A stretch of DNA of 15,299 nt, taken from the NCBI GenBank assembly GCA_947311125.1, contig CAMZKI010000137.1, forward strand, positions 1 to 15,299. Reading direction: 5' to 3'. This DNA comes from an uncultured Chlorobiota bacterium (GTDB taxonomy: Bacteria; Bacteroidota; Bacteroidia; Bacteroidales; JAADGE01). The position numbers were made by a program, and so were the translations under genes. Shown here piece by piece: positions 13,585 to 15,299 of the stretch (position 1 is its first letter; every line of letters starts with the position of its first letter). The notes under the pieces are model-generated. The model ran no database searches. It was not told where the DNA came from and saw nothing but the letters and a program-made list of their open reading frames with translations.

Positions 13585-15299
13585 TCAGACAATATATTTT
13601 TTCAGTGTATCAATAAGAGTGTCTTTTTTTATCGGTTTTGTTATATAATCATCGCAACCGGCCTGCAGGCTTATTTGTTTTTCATTTTCAAAAGCATAAG
13701 CTGACTGTGCAATAACCGGAAGTTCGGGGAAAACTTTTTTAATTTCTGAAGCAGCGTAATTCCCGTCTTTCCCGGGGAGTTGAATATCCATCAAAACTAA
13801 GTCAAAATCAAGGTCTTTAACAATTTCAACAGCTTTTACGGCATTATTTACATGATGAAGTTCAAGTTCTAAATCTCCTAAAACCTCTGACAAATAAGCA
13901 TAATTCATCGGGTCGTCTTCAACAATTAATACTCTTTTTCCTTTAAGGTTTATTTTTTGTTTTGTTTTTTTATTTGAAGACGGTTCTTTTGCTTTTTTAT
14001 AAGGAATACTGAAACTGAATGTTGAACCTTTTCCTGTTTTTGACTCAACCCAAATACTTCCGCCCAAAAGTTGTATGCAGGATTTTGATATTGACAATCC
14101 GAGTCCTGTCCCTCCGTACAGCTTCTCTGTATTGACTGTTGCCTGATTAAAGCGTTCGAAAATATCGTTAACTTTATCTTTAGGAATACCTATCCCGGTA
14201 TCTTTAACATAAAAATTCACATTATTTTTATCCGTAGTATATCCGAACTCAACATAACCGTTTTCGGTAAATTTAAGAGCATTACTGAGTAGGTTTGAAA
14301 GGACTTGTTTCAGCCTGGTTTCATCGGTATAAACAACGGTATTTCTTTTTTTATCCGGAGTTTTTAAAATAAGTTTTATATGATATTGTTGCTTTTCTGT
14401 TTTATACGAATGAAGGAAAGAGTACATTTCTCTGAGCAAACTATCAATATTTACAGGTGTTTTATGAACTTTAAATTCTCCTGCATCTAATTTGGAAATA
14501 TCAATAATGTCGTTAATGATATTCAACAGATGATTTCCGCTTTTTGTAATAATTTCTGTATATTCTTTTATCTTTTCCTTTGTAATGTCGGGTGTATTCA
14601 ACAATTGTGCAAATCCTAATATTCCGTTCATAGGAGTTCTTATTTCGTGCGACATATTGGATAAAAATGCTGATTTCAGACGATTACTTTCTTCTGCTTT
14701 TTCTTTTGCAATCAAATATTTTTCATTAAGAGCCAAAAGTTTTCGGTTTGCTTCTTTAAGCTCATCATTTAAAGCATAATACTCTTCGTTCTGGGCTTTT
14801 ATTTCTTTGTTTTTTTCTGATAATTTTTTTTCTATTTTTTTCCTTTCGGTTATATCAACACTCAATGTAAGAATATACTTAACTTTTCTTCTGCTATCCT
14901 TTATCGGCTGCCCTACCCTTATAACAAATATTTCCAACCCGTCATTTTTTATCATTCTTACTTCTGCCGATTGTCTTTTTCCTTTTAAAAGCAGCGGAAA
15001 ATTTTTCTTATATAATATCGTATCTTCTTTATGTATAATTTTAGACAAATGCTTTCCTTTAAGCTCTTCTTTGGTATAATTCAACATTTTTGCCGTTCCG
15101 GGGCTTATATCTAAAATTACACCATCCGTACTTACTATTTCACCTCCGTAAGGTAGCAACTCAAATAAAAGGCGGTACCTCTCCTCGCTTTTTTTCAGTG
15201 CATCTTCAGCCTTAGTACGCTCGCTTATATCTCTTGAAACCGTATGAATATATTCTTCACTCCCGAGCCTGACGATTTTTGCCGAAATATCGGCAAAAA
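13585..15299 (-). CDS. Hybrid sensor histidine kinase: PAS(s)-HisKA-HATPase_c-REC, N-terminus cut by window edge
   Basis: The open frame runs off the right edge, and 571 codons are present. Numbering below starts at the TTG codon 15157-15159. The visible 46 upstream residues include the end of one PAS/PAC unit (FADISAKIVRLGSEEYIHTV), so that TTG is not the true start. A second PAS/PAC (about -8 to 106) leads into a coiled coil (about 107-160), HisKA with phospho-accepting His171 in SHEIRTPMNG, and HATPase_c with LLSNALKF, DTGIGIPKDK, FERF and GGTGLGLSIS. The C-terminal receiver has the acidic pair Asp415/Asp416, phospho-acceptor Asp458, Ser486 and Lys508. The protein ends with the receiver and has no DNA-binding output domain, so it should pass phosphate to a partner not in this window. 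The signal sensed is unknown. No membrane segment is seen in the part present. Confidence 0.93.
   Translation of the reverse strand, partial: FADISAKIVRLGSEEYIHTVSRDISERTKAEDALKKSEERYRLLFELLPYGGEIVSTDGVILDISPGTAKMLNYTKEELKGKHLSKIIHKEDTILYKKNFPLLLKGKRQSAEVRMIKNDGLEIFVIRVGQPIKDSRRKVKYILTLSVDITERKKIEKKLSEKNKEIKAQNEEYYALNDELKEANRKLLALNEKYLIAKEKAEESNRLKSAFLSNMSHEIRTPMNGILGFAQLLNTPDITKEKIKEYTEIITKSGNHLLNIINDIIDISKLDAGEFKVHKTPVNIDSLLREMYSFLHSYKTEKQQYHIKLILKTPDKKRNTVVYTDETRLKQVLSNLLSNALKFTENGYVEFGYTTDKNNVNFYVKDTGIGIPKDKVNDIFERFNQATVNTEKLYGGTGLGLSISKSCIQLLGGSIWVESKTGKGSTFSFSIPYKKAKEPSSNKKTKQKINLKGKRVLIVEDDPMNYAYLSEVLGDLELELHHVNNAVKAVEIVKDLDFDLVLMDIQLPGKDGNYAASEIKKVFPELPVIAQSAYAFENEKQISLQAGCDDYITKPIKKDTLIDTLKKYIV
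15276..15299. repeat. Short palindrome at the window end
   Basis: TTTTTGCCGA (15276-15285) and TCGGCAAAAA (15290-15299) are perfect 10-nt inverted arms around the 4-nt loop AATA, and the second arm ends exactly at the last base. It lies within the kinase coding frame, where it encodes FADIS, a plausible PAS-end sequence, so the bases are likely genuine. Its coincidence with the window end is what makes it notable. Confidence 0.85.

Noticed and set aside
1..15299. Mobile element, CRISPR array, toxin-antitoxin pair or new defence system
   Set aside because: No transposase, integrase, tandem repeat array or anti-phage domain was seen. The inverted repeats at the ends do not match each other and do not flank a transposase.

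Overview
The window looks like chromosomal DNA from a low-GC member of the Bacteroidota, probably the Bacteroidia side. I infer this from several things: the rpoZ-coaBC-DUF4835 gene order, the START-like / LptF-LptG permease / ribBA block, a YchF with a TNIGKTT P-loop, promoter-like TAnnTTTG boxes, A-rich start regions without Shine-Dalgarno motifs, and strong A/T bias at third codon positions. The genes are mostly housekeeping. I found no IS element, CRISPR array, prophage or obvious new defence system.

Layout. Positions 1-239 hold the 3' end of rpoZ (RNA polymerase omega-like subunit), preceded by a near-perfect inverted copy of that same end. Positions 264-2396 hold coaBC (coenzyme A synthesis) and a secreted DUF4835 protein. 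Positions 2477-6471 hold a salvage and nucleic-acid group: uridine kinase (udk), a DEDDy 3'-5' exonuclease overlapping it, a bifunctional-nuclease (BFN)-UVR protein, a NupG-like nucleoside:H+ symporter and uracil phosphoribosyltransferase (upp). A minus-strand tRNA-Met(CAT) with its own promoter and terminator follows at 6569-6642. Positions 6746-12359 run START-like protein, LptF/LptG permease, a GT4 and a GT2 glycosyltransferase, and ribBA. On the minus strand, ychF (12398-13495) lies downstream of a hybrid histidine kinase (13585-15299) whose N-terminus is cut by the window edge.

How the genes fit together. NupG would import nucleosides, Udk would phosphorylate uridine and cytidine to UMP and CMP, and Upp would convert uracil plus PRPP to UMP. 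Together they make a compact pyrimidine-salvage set. The LptF/G permease belongs to the LPS export machine, and the two glycosyltransferases behind it probably act on an envelope glycan. RibBA supplies both precursors of riboflavin. CoaBC makes 4'-phosphopantetheine, and the product of the riboflavin pathway (FMN) is the cofactor of its decarboxylase half.

The most notable structures are at the two window ends. Both ends are inverted repeats: about 100-bp arms at the left end and 10-bp arms at the right end. The left one has the structure expected from a strand folding back at a short native inverted repeat and copying itself. It is therefore more likely an amplification or assembly artefact at a contig end than biology.
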